Of a stretch of 64,000 nt of DNA, positions 50,615-59,791 are shown piece after piece. The first letter of the stretch is position 1. Each line of letters starts with the position of its first letter. The DNA lies in the NCBI RefSeq assembly GCF_018324205.1, contig NZ_AP023356.1:5314001-5378000 (forward strand). Reading direction: 5' to 3'. The notes below the pieces were generated by a model. That model searched no databases. It was not told the origin of the DNA and saw only the letters and a program-made list of their open reading frames with translations. The position numbers and the translations under genes are program-made. Source of the DNA: Actinoplanes ianthinogenes. Lineage in GTDB: Bacteria > Actinomycetota > Actinomycetes > Mycobacteriales > Micromonosporaceae.

Positions 50615-51436
50615 ATGACGCCCGAAGAGGTCGGAGATCGACTGGTAGCGCTGCTGGCGACGGAGGACGACCCGGCCCCGGGCGCCGTCACCGCGAGCGT
50701 CTCCGGTGGTGGCCCCGGCCACGCCCGCGCGGTCGTCGACGTGCCGGTTGCCCGCTGGTGGCACGCGGCCACGATCGCCCAGGATCCGGGCGCGCTGGGC
50801 TGCGACTTCTTCGACTGGCTGTCCGCGGTGGACGAGCTGGAGGACGGGTTCGACGTGGTCGCCCACCTCTGGTCGACCCGCCGCCGGCACGGGGTGCTGC
50901 TGCGCGCCCGGGTGCCGCGCGCCGATCCCGAGGTGGAGTCCCTGGTGGACCTCTATCCGGGTGCGGCCTGGCACGAGCGGGAGACGCACGAGATGTTCGG
51001 CATCGTCTTCGCCCGTCATCCGGATCTGCGGCCGCTGCTGCTGCCGCCGGAGTTCGAGGGGCACCCGCTGCGCAAGGAGTTCGTGCTGGCCGCCCGGGTG
51101 GCCAAGCCGTGGCCGGGCGCCAAGGAGCCGGGGGAGTCGGAGGCCGGGACGGCCAAGCGCGCCCCGATGCGCCCGCCCGGCGTCCCCGACCCGAACGAGT
51201 GGGGGCCGATGAAGGGCAAGATCCCGCCCCCGGAGACCCCGGCACGTCCGGCCCGGGGCGAGCGCCCGGTGCGGACCCCGGGCGAGCGACCGGCGCGCTC
51301 ACCGCGTACCGAAAACGCGGCGGCAGCAGAAAAGCCAGCCGCGACCGAAACGCCCACCGCGACCGAAAAACCGGCCGCGACCGAAACGCCCACCGGGATT
51401 GAAAAGCCCACCGCGACCGGGGAAGAGGCGAGCTGA
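50615..51436 (+). CDS. nuoC: NADH-quinone oxidoreductase subunit C
   Basis: 273 residues. The 30-kDa subunit domain (about 1-185) ends in ERETHEMFGI and LRPLLLPPEFEGHPLRKEF, the family signature. The last ~85 residues are low-complexity, with Pro/Ala/Thr/Glu/Lys repeats (EKPAATETPTAT type). There is no NuoD sequence, so it is not a NuoCD fusion. NuoC normally sits next to NuoD in the peripheral arm. It overlaps nuoH by one base (TGATG). Confidence 0.9.
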   Translation: MTPEEVGDRLVALLATEDDPAPGAVTASVSGGGPGHARAVVDVPVARWWHAATIAQDPGALGCDFFDWLSAVDELEDGFDVVAHLWSTRRRHGVLLRARVPRADPEVESLVDLYPGAAWHERETHEMFGIVFARHPDLRPLLLPPEFEGHPLRKEFVLAARVAKPWPGAKEPGESEAGTAKRAPMRPPGVPDPNEWGPMKGKIPPPETPARPARGERPVRTPGERPARSPRTENAAAAEKPAATETPTATEKPAATETPTGIEKPTATGEEAS

Positions 51437-52395
51437 TGCCACTCTGGCTGGACCTCCTCATCCGGGTAGCCGGCGTCATGGTCGGCTTCCTGGTCCTCCC
51501 GCTGCTGGTCGGCCAGGCCGAGCACAAGGTCATGGCCCACATGCAGGGCCGCGTCGGCCCGATGTACGCCGGCGCCTTCCACGGCTGGGCCCAGCTGGTC
51601 GCCGACGGCGTCAAGTTCGTGCAGAAGGAGGACGTCCACCCGCACGGCGCCGACCGCACCGTCTTCCGCCTGGCCCCGATCGTCGCCCTCTTCCCCTACC
51701 TGGTCGTCATCCTGACCATCCCGCTCGGCCCGCACGGCCTGGTCGCCCAGCGCCTCGACATCGGCCTGTTCCTGGTCCTGGCCATCCTCGGGATCGGCGT
51801 GGTCGCCGTGCTGATGTCCGCCTGGGCCTCGGCCAACAAGTACAGCCTGCTCGGCGGCCTGCGCGGGGCCGCCCAGCTGCTCGGTTACGAGCTTCCGCTG
51901 GTCCTGGCCGCGGCCAGCGTCGCGATGGCGGCCGGCACGCTCAGCCTGCCCGGCATCGTCGAGGCCTGGCGCCCGTGGTGGCTGATCTGGCAGGCCCCGG
52001 CCGCGATCGTCTTCTTCATCGCCGGTCTCGCCGAGATCCGCCGCCCACCGTTCGACATGCCGATCGCCGACTCCGAGCTGGTCTTCGGTTACATGACCGA
52101 GTACACCGGCCTGCGCTTCGCGTTCTTCCTGCTGGCGGAATATGTGGGCATCATCGTCATCGCCGGCCTCACCACGGTCCTGTTCCTGGGCGGCTGGCAC
52201 GGCCCGTTCAGCGATCAGCTCGGCTGGCTCTGGACGCTGCTGAAGATCTTCGCCCTGTCCTTCGTGATCATCTGGTTCCGGGTGACCTATCCCCGGTTGC
52301 GCGAGGACCAGCTGCAACGCCTCTGCTGGCTGATCCTGGTCCCGCTCTCCCTGGCCCAGCTGATCCTCACCGTCGCGGTGAAGTCCCTGCTCTAA
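51436..52395 (+). CDS. nuoH: NADH-quinone oxidoreductase subunit H
   Basis: 319 residues, about eight membrane helices. Motifs include AEHKVMAHMQGRVGP, LVADGVKF, AEIRRPPFDMPIADSELVFGY and FVIIWFRVTYPRLREDQL, all typical. It forms the quinone entry region with NuoB and NuoD. The 3' end overlaps the convergent Uma2 pseudogene. Confidence 0.94.
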   Translation: MPLWLDLLIRVAGVMVGFLVLPLLVGQAEHKVMAHMQGRVGPMYAGAFHGWAQLVADGVKFVQKEDVHPHGADRTVFRLAPIVALFPYLVVILTIPLGPHGLVAQRLDIGLFLVLAILGIGVVAVLMSAWASANKYSLLGGLRGAAQLLGYELPLVLAAASVAMAAGTLSLPGIVEAWRPWWLIWQAPAAIVFFIAGLAEIRRPPFDMPIADSELVFGYMTEYTGLRFAFFLLAEYVGIIVIAGLTTVLFLGGWHGPFSDQLGWLWTLLKIFALSFVIIWFRVTYPRLREDQLQRLCWLILVPLSLAQLILTVAVKSLL

Positions 52396-52969
52396 CGCTC
52401 TTTCATGTGCCGGGGCCGCAGCCGCTCGATCGGGATGCTGATGGCCCACGGCTCCGGCACGTCGAGGCGCACCTCGTACGACCCGGTGGGCCGGTAGACC
52501 TGGCCCTCGGGATCGAGCGTGTGGGTGTGGACGACCAGCCCCTCGAAGGTCTCGATCCGCCAGTAATAGGGGATCCCGGCGGCCGCGTACAGGGCGGGTT
52601 TCGTGATCCGGTCCATCGCGATCGACGTCGGCGACACGATCTCGACCGCCAGCACGACCTCTTTGGGGGTGTAATAACCCCGCCGCGCTGTGCCGCCTTG
52701 TCGGTCGCCACCAGCACGTCCGGGATGAAGGACCGATTGTTGCTCATCCGGATCTCGACACCCTGCGTCACCTGAAGGTAGTCCGGGCAGCTCTCCTCGA
52801 GAGCCACCATCAGGCGGCCGGCGATGATTTGATGAATGTCCGTGGGGGAGGGGGACACGAGCAGCACTCCATCGAGCAACTCGCGGCGCAGGCCGTCGTC
52901 GGGCAGGTCTTCGAGATCCTCAGTGGTCCAGCCGGACGCGCGGGGAATGTCACCGATCGCCATGGTCAT
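52392..52969 (-). pseudogene. Uma2-family endonuclease, frameshifted
   Basis: The N-terminal part from ATG 52969 reads LRRELLDGVLLVSPSPTDIHQIIAGRL through FIPDVLVATDKAAQRGG. The rest continues one frame over as LAVEIVSPTSIAMDRITKPALYAAAGIPYYWRIE. The joint is at a run of G/C at about 52679-52682 on the minus strand; adding one G restores the normal family sequence. The gene is therefore interrupted by a single-base deletion, or the read has an error. GGAGG stands five bases before the start. It lies between nuoH and nuoI. Confidence 0.8.
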
Positions 52970-53065
52970 CTGGGCCTCCGAACAGGGGTAGCAACACCCG
53001 CAACCGAACGTTACTCCAAGATACGGCCGGGTCGACCTCGCGTCACTCGAACGAACCGGGCAGGA

Positions 53066-53071
53066 TATGCC
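53066..53071 (+). promoter_or_regulatory. weak -10-like TATGCC at the nuoI start
   Basis: Near the GTG at 53075 the sequence caggatatgccctt holds a possible -10 region. nuoI has no upstream nuo gene close by, so it needs its own promoter. The match is poor. Confidence 0.3.
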
Positions 53072-53074
53072 CTT

Positions 53075-53677
53075 GTGACTGATGACGGCGATCGCCCCGT
53101 ACCCGGCAAGGGTTTGATCAATGGTCTTGCCGTCACGCTCAAGACGCTGACCAAGAAGACCACCACCCAGCAGTACCCGGACGTCGAGCCGGAGCTGCCG
53201 CCACGCTCCCGCGGCGTGATCGCGCTGCTGGAGGAGAACTGCACGGTCTGCATGCTCTGCGCCCGCGAGTGCCCGGACTGGTGCATCTACATCGACTCGC
53301 ACAAGGAGGAGGTCGTCGTCCCCGGCGCCGCGCGCGCCCGCCAGCGCAACGTGCTGGACAAGTTCGACATCGACTTCTCCCTCTGCATGTACTGCGGCAT
53401 CTGCATCGAGGTCTGCCCGTTCGACGCGCTGCACTGGACGCCCGAGTTCGAGTACGCGGAGACCGACGTCCTCTCCTTGCTGCACGACAAGAACCGGCTG
53501 GGCGAGTGGATGCGTACCGTGCCGCCGCCCCCGGCGCACGACGTGCTGGGCGAGCCCTCCAAGGAGGAGGCGACCGCGGCGCGCAAGGCCGCGGGTCCGG
53601 GCGCGGCCACCGCCGCCAAGACCGCAAGACCGGCTTCCGTACGCCCTGAGCAGCCACGCCCGGAGTCCGCCTCGTGA
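53075..53677 (+). CDS. nuoI: NADH-quinone oxidoreductase subunit I
   Basis: 200 residues. Two 4Fe-4S motifs are present: CTVCMLCARECPDWC and CMYCGICIEVCPFDA, for clusters N6a and N6b. The last ~45 residues are Ala/Pro/Lys-rich. The GTG at 53075 is the first start consistent with the family. It overlaps nuoJ by four bases and heads a nuoIJKLMN run. Confidence 0.93.
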   Translation: MTDDGDRPVPGKGLINGLAVTLKTLTKKTTTQQYPDVEPELPPRSRGVIALLEENCTVCMLCARECPDWCIYIDSHKEEVVVPGAARARQRNVLDKFDIDFSLCMYCGICIEVCPFDALHWTPEFEYAETDVLSLLHDKNRLGEWMRTVPPPPAHDVLGEPSKEEATAARKAAGPGAATAAKTARPASVRPEQPRPESAS

Positions 53678-54219
53678 CCGTCGCCGATGTGCTCCTGCTC
53701 GCGCTCGGCGCCGTCGCGGTCGGTTCCGGCGCCCTGGTCGTGACCAGCACCCACCTGGTCCGCTCCGGCCTCTACCTGGTCGTCAGCCTCGGCGCGATCG
53801 CCGGCCTCTACCTGGTCCTCGGCGCCGAACTGGTCGCCTGGGTGCAGGTCCTGGTCTACGTCGGCGCCGTCGTCGTGCTGCTGCTGTTCGCGGTGATGCT
53901 GACCCGCGCCCCGATCGGCCCGTCCGCCGACCTGGACCGCCCGACCGGCCCGTCCGCCCTGATCGGCGGTGGGGTCGGTCTCGGCCTGGCCGCGCTGTTC
54001 GCCGACGCGTTCCGCTGGATCGAGTACCCGAGCCCGGACCCGGGCACCGCCGAGACGGTCGGCAAGGAGATCTTCGGGACCTGGGTGCTGCCCTTCGAGG
54101 TGCTCTCGATCCTGCTGCTGGCCGCGCTGGTCGGCGCGATCGTGCTGTCCCGCCCCGACATCGGGGCCCGTCCGGCGCCCCCCGCCGAGCCGGCCGAGTC
54201 CGAGGAGGCCCCGGCCTAG
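53674..54219 (+). CDS. nuoJ: NADH-quinone oxidoreductase subunit J
   Basis: 181 residues with about five membrane helices. ALVVTSTHLVRSGLYLVVSL and VQVLVYVGAVVVLLLFAVML are the family signature. GTG start in a GTGA overlap with nuoI. It stops directly before nuoK. Confidence 0.92.
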   Translation: MTVADVLLLALGAVAVGSGALVVTSTHLVRSGLYLVVSLGAIAGLYLVLGAELVAWVQVLVYVGAVVVLLLFAVMLTRAPIGPSADLDRPTGPSALIGGGVGLGLAALFADAFRWIEYPSPDPGTAETVGKEIFGTWVLPFEVLSILLLAALVGAIVLSRPDIGARPAPPAEPAESEEAPA

Positions 54220-54588
54220 ATGCACGTGACCATTCCGTACGTTGTCGGCGCCGCCCTGTTCGGCCTGGGTGTGTACGGCGTCGTCCGCCGTCGCAACGCG
54301 ATCCTGGTGCTGATGGCCGTCGAGCTGATGCTGAACGCGGTCAACCTGATCCTGGTCACCGCGGACGTCTCGCTGCGGTCCGCGCTGCGCGGCGTCCCCG
54401 GCGAGGCCTGGGCCACGCCGAACGCGCAGCCCGGCTCGGGCGGCGTGTTCGCCCTGTTCGTGATCGTGCTGGCGGCCGCCGAGGTCGGCGTCGGCCTGGC
54501 GATCGTTCTTCAGTACTACCGGATGCGTAAAGCCGTCGCGATCGACGAGGTGCGGCTGGACGCCGACGCGGAACGGGTGGACGGGTGA
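54220..54588 (+). CDS. nuoK: NADH-quinone oxidoreductase subunit K
   Basis: 122 residues, three membrane helices. GVYGVVRRRNAILVLMAVEL and LNAVNLILV, and VIVLAAAEVGVGLAIVLQYY are characteristic, with the conserved Glu residues of the proton path. It is slightly longer than the usual ~100 because of a loop (RGVPGEAWATPNAQPGSGG). It overlaps nuoL by four bases. Confidence 0.92.
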   Translation: MHVTIPYVVGAALFGLGVYGVVRRRNAILVLMAVELMLNAVNLILVTADVSLRSALRGVPGEAWATPNAQPGSGGVFALFVIVLAAAEVGVGLAIVLQYYRMRKAVAIDEVRLDADAERVDG

Positions 54589-56495
54589 GCGTCGACACCG
54601 CTGCTTCGTTGCTGCAAGTCGTACCGTTGCTGGCCGGTCTGCTCGGCCTGCTCCTGCCGCCGGGCGACGGTCTCGGGCCGCGCCGCCGGATCGCCGCCGG
54701 CCTCGGCGTGGCCGGCGCCGCGGCCGCCCTGCTGCTCGCGCTGCGCCTGCTGGCCGACGACGGGGGCCCGTTCGAGACCGGCGTCGAGCTGGTCCGGTTC
54801 GGGGACATCCCGGTGACCTTCGGCGCGGCGATCAGCCCGCCGGTGGTCTACGTGGCGATCGCGGTCAGCCTGGTCGCGCTGATGGTGCAGCTCTACTCGA
54901 TCACCTACCTGCACGACGACCCGCGGTACGCGCCCTACGCCGCCCAGATCAGCCTGTTCACCGGCGCGATGCTGCTGGTGGTGACCGCCAACGACCTGAT
55001 TCTCATGCTGATCGGCTGGGAGGTGATGGGCGCCTGCTCGTACCTGCTGATCGGTCACGACCGCCGGCTGCCCGAGGCCCCGGCCGCCGCGGTGAAGGCG
55101 TTCCTGGTCACCCGGGTGGGTGACGTCGGCTTCCTGCTCGGCATCGCCGTGCTGGTCACCGGGGCCGGCACCGCGCGCCTCGACCAGGTGCTCGCCACCG
55201 ACTACCGGCCCGCCACGCTGACCGCCGCGCTGCTGCTGCTCCTGGCCGGGGTGGCGGGCAAGAGCGCGCAGTTCCCGCTGCACACCTGGCTGCCGGACGC
55301 GATGGCCGGCCCGACCCCGATCTCCGCGCTGATCCACGCGGCCACGATGGTCGCGGCCGGCGTCTACGTGGTGTTCCGGACCTACCCGCTGTTCAAGCAG
55401 TCCGCGGTGGCCCTCGCGGTGCTCGCGGTGATGGCCTCGATCACCATCCTGCTCGGCGCCCTCTCCGCGATGGCCCAGGACGACCTGAAGCGGGTGCTGG
55501 CCTGGTCCACGGTCTCCCAGATCGGCTACATGACCGGCGCCCTGGCTGTCGGCTCGCCCGCCGCGGCCCTGTTCCACCTGCTCACCCACGCCGCCTTCAA
55601 GGCGCTGCTGTTCCTCGCGGCGGGCGCGGTGATCCACGCGGTGGGCACCAACTACCTGTCCCGGATGGGTGGCCTGCGCGCGCACATGCCGGTCACCTTC
55701 TGGTCGTTCGTGATCGGCCTGGGCGCGCTGGCCGGGCTGCCCCCGCTGGCCGGGTTCTGGTCCAAGGAGACCGTGCTGACCGCCGCCGCGCACGCCACCG
55801 ACGGCGGTGAGCCGGTGCCGGTCTGGGCCGCCTGGCTGGTCTGGCTGGCCGCGCTCCTCGCGGTCGGCATCACCGCCTGGTACTCGATGCGGCTGCTGCT
55901 CCGGGCGTTCTTCGGCCCGTCCCGGGCGTACGGGCCGGACGGCCCGGACTGGGAGATCGGCTTCGACGACGCGCGTTACCGGACGCCGGCTCTCCCGCAC
56001 GACCCGCCGGCGCTGATGCGCTGGCCGATCCTGCTGCTCACGATCCCGTCCGCGCTGCTCGGCCTGGCCGCCTTCGCCCCCGGGTTCCGGCACGCGCTGG
56101 AGCTGGACGACCCGCACCTCGGCGTGATCGTCGCCCTGCCGATGCTGCTGCTCGCGACCGGGGCCGGCACCGCCTGGTGGCTCTGGTGGGGTGCGCCCGG
56201 CGTCGACCCGGTCGAGGCGCTGGGCCGGGCCCGCCCGCTGTTCGCCTCCGGGTTCCACCTGGACCACGTGCAGGGCGTGCTGGTCGTGCGCCCGGTGAAG
56301 GCGCTGGCCCGGCTGGCCACCGCCACCGACGAGCGGGTGGTGGACGTCGCGGTGGAGGGCACCGGCACGGCGACCCGCGGGCTCGGCGGGATGTTCGCCG
56401 ACGCGCACCGGACCGCCGCGCTGCCCGGCGCCGCCGTCCTGGTGCTGTTCGGCGCCCTGATACTCGGTATCGTCGCGTGGCTGGGGGCCGCCTGA
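54585..56495 (+). CDS. nuoL: NADH-quinone oxidoreductase subunit L
   Basis: 636 residues, an antiporter-like proton-pumping subunit. LIGWEVMGACSYLLIGH, FPLHTWLPDAMAGPTPISALIHAATMVAAGVY and LKRVLAWSTVSQIGYM are the family core. The end region fits the lateral helix and last membrane helix. GTG start. Confidence 0.94.
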   Translation: MSVDTAASLLQVVPLLAGLLGLLLPPGDGLGPRRRIAAGLGVAGAAAALLLALRLLADDGGPFETGVELVRFGDIPVTFGAAISPPVVYVAIAVSLVALMVQLYSITYLHDDPRYAPYAAQISLFTGAMLLVVTANDLILMLIGWEVMGACSYLLIGHDRRLPEAPAAAVKAFLVTRVGDVGFLLGIAVLVTGAGTARLDQVLATDYRPATLTAALLLLLAGVAGKSAQFPLHTWLPDAMAGPTPISALIHAATMVAAGVYVVFRTYPLFKQSAVALAVLAVMASITILLGALSAMAQDDLKRVLAWSTVSQIGYMTGALAVGSPAAALFHLLTHAAFKALLFLAAGAVIHAVGTNYLSRMGGLRAHMPVTFWSFVIGLGALAGLPPLAGFWSKETVLTAAAHATDGGEPVPVWAAWLVWLAALLAVGITAWYSMRLLLRAFFGPSRAYGPDGPDWEIGFDDARYRTPALPHDPPALMRWPILLLTIPSALLGLAAFAPGFRHALELDDPHLGVIVALPMLLLATGAGTAWWLWWGAPGVDPVEALGRARPLFASGFHLDHVQGVLVVRPVKALARLATATDERVVDVAVEGTGTATRGLGGMFADAHRTAALPGAAVLVLFGALILGIVAWLGAA

Positions 56496-58015
56496 TGTCC
56501 TGGTTGCTTCCCACGATGCTCGCGGTGCCCGGACTGGGCGCGGCGCTGGTGTCGCTGCTTCCGGCGGCCCGCGACCGGCAGGCCCGGATCGTCGCGACCG
56601 TCTTCGCCGCGATCACCTTCGTGCTCACTCTCGCCCCGCTGCCGCTGCGCGCGGACCGCGGCGACATCTGGTTCGCCTACGGCGACCGCCCGGTGCCGCC
56701 TTTGCTGCCCTGGCTGAACCTGGATCTGCCCTGGGTGCCGGCCCTCGGGCTGCGGTTCCACCTCGGGATCGACGGCGTCTCGTACCCGCTGGTGGCGCTG
56801 ACCGGGCTGCTGACGCTGCTCTGCTGCGCCTACACGGTGCGCAAGGTGCCCGAGGGTGGCGGCAGTGGGCGTACGCTGACCGTCCTGCTCTTGATCTTGG
56901 AAGTGGGTGTCCTGGGCACCTTCCTGGCCCTGGACCTGATCCTCTTCTTCGTCTTCTTCGAAGTCGTGCTGCTGCCGATGTACGCGGTGATCGCCGGCTG
57001 GGGCGGCGAGAACCGCCGGGCGGCCGCGCGCAAGTTCGTGCTCTACACGCTCTTCGGCTCGGTCCTGCTGCTGCTCGGCGTGGTCCTGGTGGTGACCAAG
57101 GCGGGCACCGGCGACCTGGTCGCGCTGACCGGCGCCGCCGAGCTCAGCCGGACCACCCAGTGCGTGGCGTTCGCCCTGCTGGCCGTCGCGTTCGCGGTCA
57201 AGGCGCCGCTCTGGCCGCTGCACACCTGGCTGCCCGACGCGCACACCGAGGCGCCGACGGTCGGCTCGGTGATCCTGGCCGGCGTGCTGCTCAAGATGGG
57301 CACCTACGGGCTGATCCGGGTCGGCGTCGGCGTCGCGCCGGAGGGCGCCGCCTGGGCCGCCCCGGTGCTCGGCGTCCTCGCGGTGGTCGCGATCCTGGCC
57401 GGGTCGCTGATCTGCCTGCGGCAGCGCGAGCTGAAGCGGCTGATCGCCTACTCCAGCGTCGGGCACATGGGTTTCGTGCTGCTCGGCATCGCCACGCTGA
57501 CCGTCACCGGCCTGCAGGCCGCGCTGCTCGGCAACGTGGCACACGGGCTGATCACCGGCCTGCTGTTCTTCCTGGCCGGCACGATCAAGGACCGGGCCGG
57601 CACCGGCTCGCTGGCGCAGCTCAGCGGCCTGCGGGAGACCGCGCCCCGGCTGGCCGGCCTGTTCGGCTTCGCCGCCGTCGCCTCGCTCGGCCTGCCCGGG
57701 CTGGCGGGCTTCTGGGGCGAGGCGTTCGCGGTCATCGCGGCGGTCCAGCGGGGCGGTCCGCTGTGGGTCATCCTGGCGGTGGTCGCGGCCGTCGGCGGCG
57801 CGCTGACCGCGGCCTACTTCCTGCGGCTGCTGCGCGGGCTCACCCACGGCCCGGCCACCCCGACGGTGCACGCGCTGCGCCCGTCGATCGCCGCGGCCGA
57901 GTGGTTCGCCTGGGCCCCGCTGGTGCTGCTCACCCTGGTGGTCGGCGTCCTGCCCGCGCTGGTGCTGTCCGAGACCGCCCTGCCCCTGACCACCCTCCTG
58001 GGAGTCCACCCGTGA
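56495..58015 (+). CDS. nuoM: NADH-quinone oxidoreductase subunit M
   Basis: 506 residues, antiporter-like. FEVVLLPMYAVIAGWGG, WPLHTWLPDAHTEAPTVGSV and LKRLIAYSSVGHMGFV are the usual motifs. It begins at an ATG overlapping the nuoL stop by one base and overlaps nuoN by four. Confidence 0.94.
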   Translation: MSWLLPTMLAVPGLGAALVSLLPAARDRQARIVATVFAAITFVLTLAPLPLRADRGDIWFAYGDRPVPPLLPWLNLDLPWVPALGLRFHLGIDGVSYPLVALTGLLTLLCCAYTVRKVPEGGGSGRTLTVLLLILEVGVLGTFLALDLILFFVFFEVVLLPMYAVIAGWGGENRRAAARKFVLYTLFGSVLLLLGVVLVVTKAGTGDLVALTGAAELSRTTQCVAFALLAVAFAVKAPLWPLHTWLPDAHTEAPTVGSVILAGVLLKMGTYGLIRVGVGVAPEGAAWAAPVLGVLAVVAILAGSLICLRQRELKRLIAYSSVGHMGFVLLGIATLTVTGLQAALLGNVAHGLITGLLFFLAGTIKDRAGTGSLAQLSGLRETAPRLAGLFGFAAVASLGLPGLAGFWGEAFAVIAAVQRGGPLWVILAVVAAVGGALTAAYFLRLLRGLTHGPATPTVHALRPSIAAAEWFAWAPLVLLTLVVGVLPALVLSETALPLTTLLGVHP

Positions 58016-59466
58016 GCCAGTCGGTCAACCACGTCGCGCTGCTGCCGCTCTACGCCGCGGCCGGCACCGCGATCCTCGCCTTCCTGGCCGACCTGTTCGT
58101 CGCGAAGCGCGCCGTCACGATCGCCGCCACCGCGCTCGGCGCGCTGGCCACCGCGGTCGCCGCCCTGGCCGTCGGCGCCGAGGCGGGCACCTTCTGCACC
58201 ACCGGCGCCTGCTCCTGGGTGCCCACCTGGCCGGCCGCGGTCACCGCCGCGCTCTTCGCCGCCCTGACCGTCGGCGTCCTCGCCCTCTCCACCCCGGCCC
58301 TGCGGCTGGCCATCGCCCCGGCCGGCGAGTTCTGCTTCCTGCTGGCCTGCTCGATGACCGGCGGCGTGGTGGTCGCCTACGCCGGCGACCTGATCACCCT
58401 GATCGTCGGCCTGGAGACGCTGACCCTGCCGCTGTACGTGCTGGTCGGGCTGCGCCGCTTCGCCCCGGGCGAGCGGGCGACCACCGAGGGCGCCGCCGCC
58501 TCGGTCACGTTCTTCCTGATCAGCGTGGTCTCGACGGCCGTCACCCTGCTCGGCGCCGCGCTGAACTACGCGGCCACCGGCGCCCTGCACCTGGCCCTGC
58601 TGACCCCGGCCACCGGCGTCTTCGGCCCGCTGGCCGGCGTCGGGGTGGCCCTGCTGGTGATCGGCCTGGCCTTCAAGGTCGCCGCCGTGCCGCTGCACGC
58701 CTGGGCCCCGGCCACCTACGACGGCGCGCCGGTCCCGATCGCCGCCTACCTGTCCACGGCGTCCAAGCTCGGCGGGGTCCTGGCCCTGGCGGCGATCGTC
58801 AGCCGCCTGGACGCCCGGGCCGTGACGGCCGTCCTGGCGGTCCTCACGATGACCGTCGGCAACCTGGTCGCCCTGCGCCAGACCCGGATGGTCCGCCTGC
58901 TCGCCTGGTCCTCGATCGCCCAGGCCGGCTACATCCTGGCGGCCCTGGCCCTGGGCGCGCCCGGCGTCCCCGCGGCCCTGGCCTACGCCGTCTTCTTCGT
59001 GGTCCTGGAGCTCATCGTGTTCGGCGTGGTCGTCGCGCTGCGCCCGCCCGGCGCCGACGGCGGCCCGCTGCTCGACTACCGCGGCGCCGGCCGCCGCCAC
59101 CCGTGGCTCGGTGCCGCCATGGTGCTGGCGCTGGCCGGTCTCGCCGGCCTGCCCCCGGGCCTGGCCGGCCTGTTCGCCAAGCTGTCCGTGGTCAACGTCC
59201 TGGTCCAGCGGAACTGGGCCTGGCTCGCCGCCGTGGTCGTCCTGAACGCGGTCATCGCGCTGGCGTACTACGTCCGGGTGGCCGCGTCCCTGTACACCCT
59301 GCCCCCGAGGATCGGCCTGAGCGTGGCCGACCCGGTCCTGGTCGACGCGGCCCTGCACCCGCGGCTCCCGATCTCCCGCCCGGTGGCCGCCACCCTGGTC
59401 GCGTCGGTCGCGGTCGCCGTGGTGCTGGGCTTCGCCCCGCAAGTCCTGTTCGACGCCCTTACTTGA
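58012..59466 (+). CDS. nuoN: NADH-quinone oxidoreductase subunit N
   Basis: 484 residues, antiporter-like. VGLETLTLPLYVLVGL, VPLHAWAPATYDGAPVPIAAYLS and VRLLAWSSIAQAGYILAAL are as in the family. GTG start. It is the last gene of the partial complex I cluster and overlaps a convergent acetyltransferase by eight bases. Confidence 0.93.
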   Translation: MSQSVNHVALLPLYAAAGTAILAFLADLFVAKRAVTIAATALGALATAVAALAVGAEAGTFCTTGACSWVPTWPAAVTAALFAALTVGVLALSTPALRLAIAPAGEFCFLLACSMTGGVVVAYAGDLITLIVGLETLTLPLYVLVGLRRFAPGERATTEGAAASVTFFLISVVSTAVTLLGAALNYAATGALHLALLTPATGVFGPLAGVGVALLVIGLAFKVAAVPLHAWAPATYDGAPVPIAAYLSTASKLGGVLALAAIVSRLDARAVTAVLAVLTMTVGNLVALRQTRMVRLLAWSSIAQAGYILAALALGAPGVPAALAYAVFFVVLELIVFGVVVALRPPGADGGPLLDYRGAGRRHPWLGAAMVLALAGLAGLPPGLAGLFAKLSVVNVLVQRNWAWLAAVVVLNAVIALAYYVRVAASLYTLPPRIGLSVADPVLVDAALHPRLPISRPVAATLVASVAVAVVLGFAPQVLFDALT

Positions 59467-59761
59467 CGCGGCGGGTGGTGCGGGCCACCAGCGACTCGTA
59501 CTCCGGGTGCTTGTCCAGCCACTCGGCGACGAACGGGCACATCGGGACGACGGTCCGCGCTTTCGCCCGGGCGTCGTCCATCGCCGCCCGGGCCAGGGCC
59601 GAGCCGACCCCCTGCCGCTCGAAGGCCGGGTCCACCTCGGTGTGCGTGTACACGACGATCGGCCCGGTCACCTGATAGGTCAGCACCCCGGCCGGCGCCC
59701 CGGACTCGTCCCGAGCCTCGAAACGCCCCTTCTCCGGCACGTCGGTCACCGCGAATTCCAT
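59459..59761 (-). CDS. small GNAT-type acetyltransferase (YjdJ/YidJ-like)
   Basis: 100 residues. The Gcn5-like motif is THTEVDPAFERQGVGSALARAAMDDAR, with GVGSAL as the CoA loop, and PFVAEWLDKHPEYESLV at the end. These small GNATs have unknown substrates. The ATG at 59761 (MEFAVTD) is preferred over an in-frame TTG at 59773. Confidence 0.8.
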   Translation of the reverse strand: MEFAVTDVPEKGRFEARDESGAPAGVLTYQVTGPIVVYTHTEVDPAFERQGVGSALARAAMDDARAKARTVVPMCPFVAEWLDKHPEYESLVARTTRRVK

Positions 59762-59791
59762 CCCGTCATCCAACCACGGCCCCGGGACGGA

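Noticed and set aside
50615..51436. NuoCD fusion
   Set aside because: The protein ends after a low-complexity tail; none of the NuoD quinone-site motifs is present.
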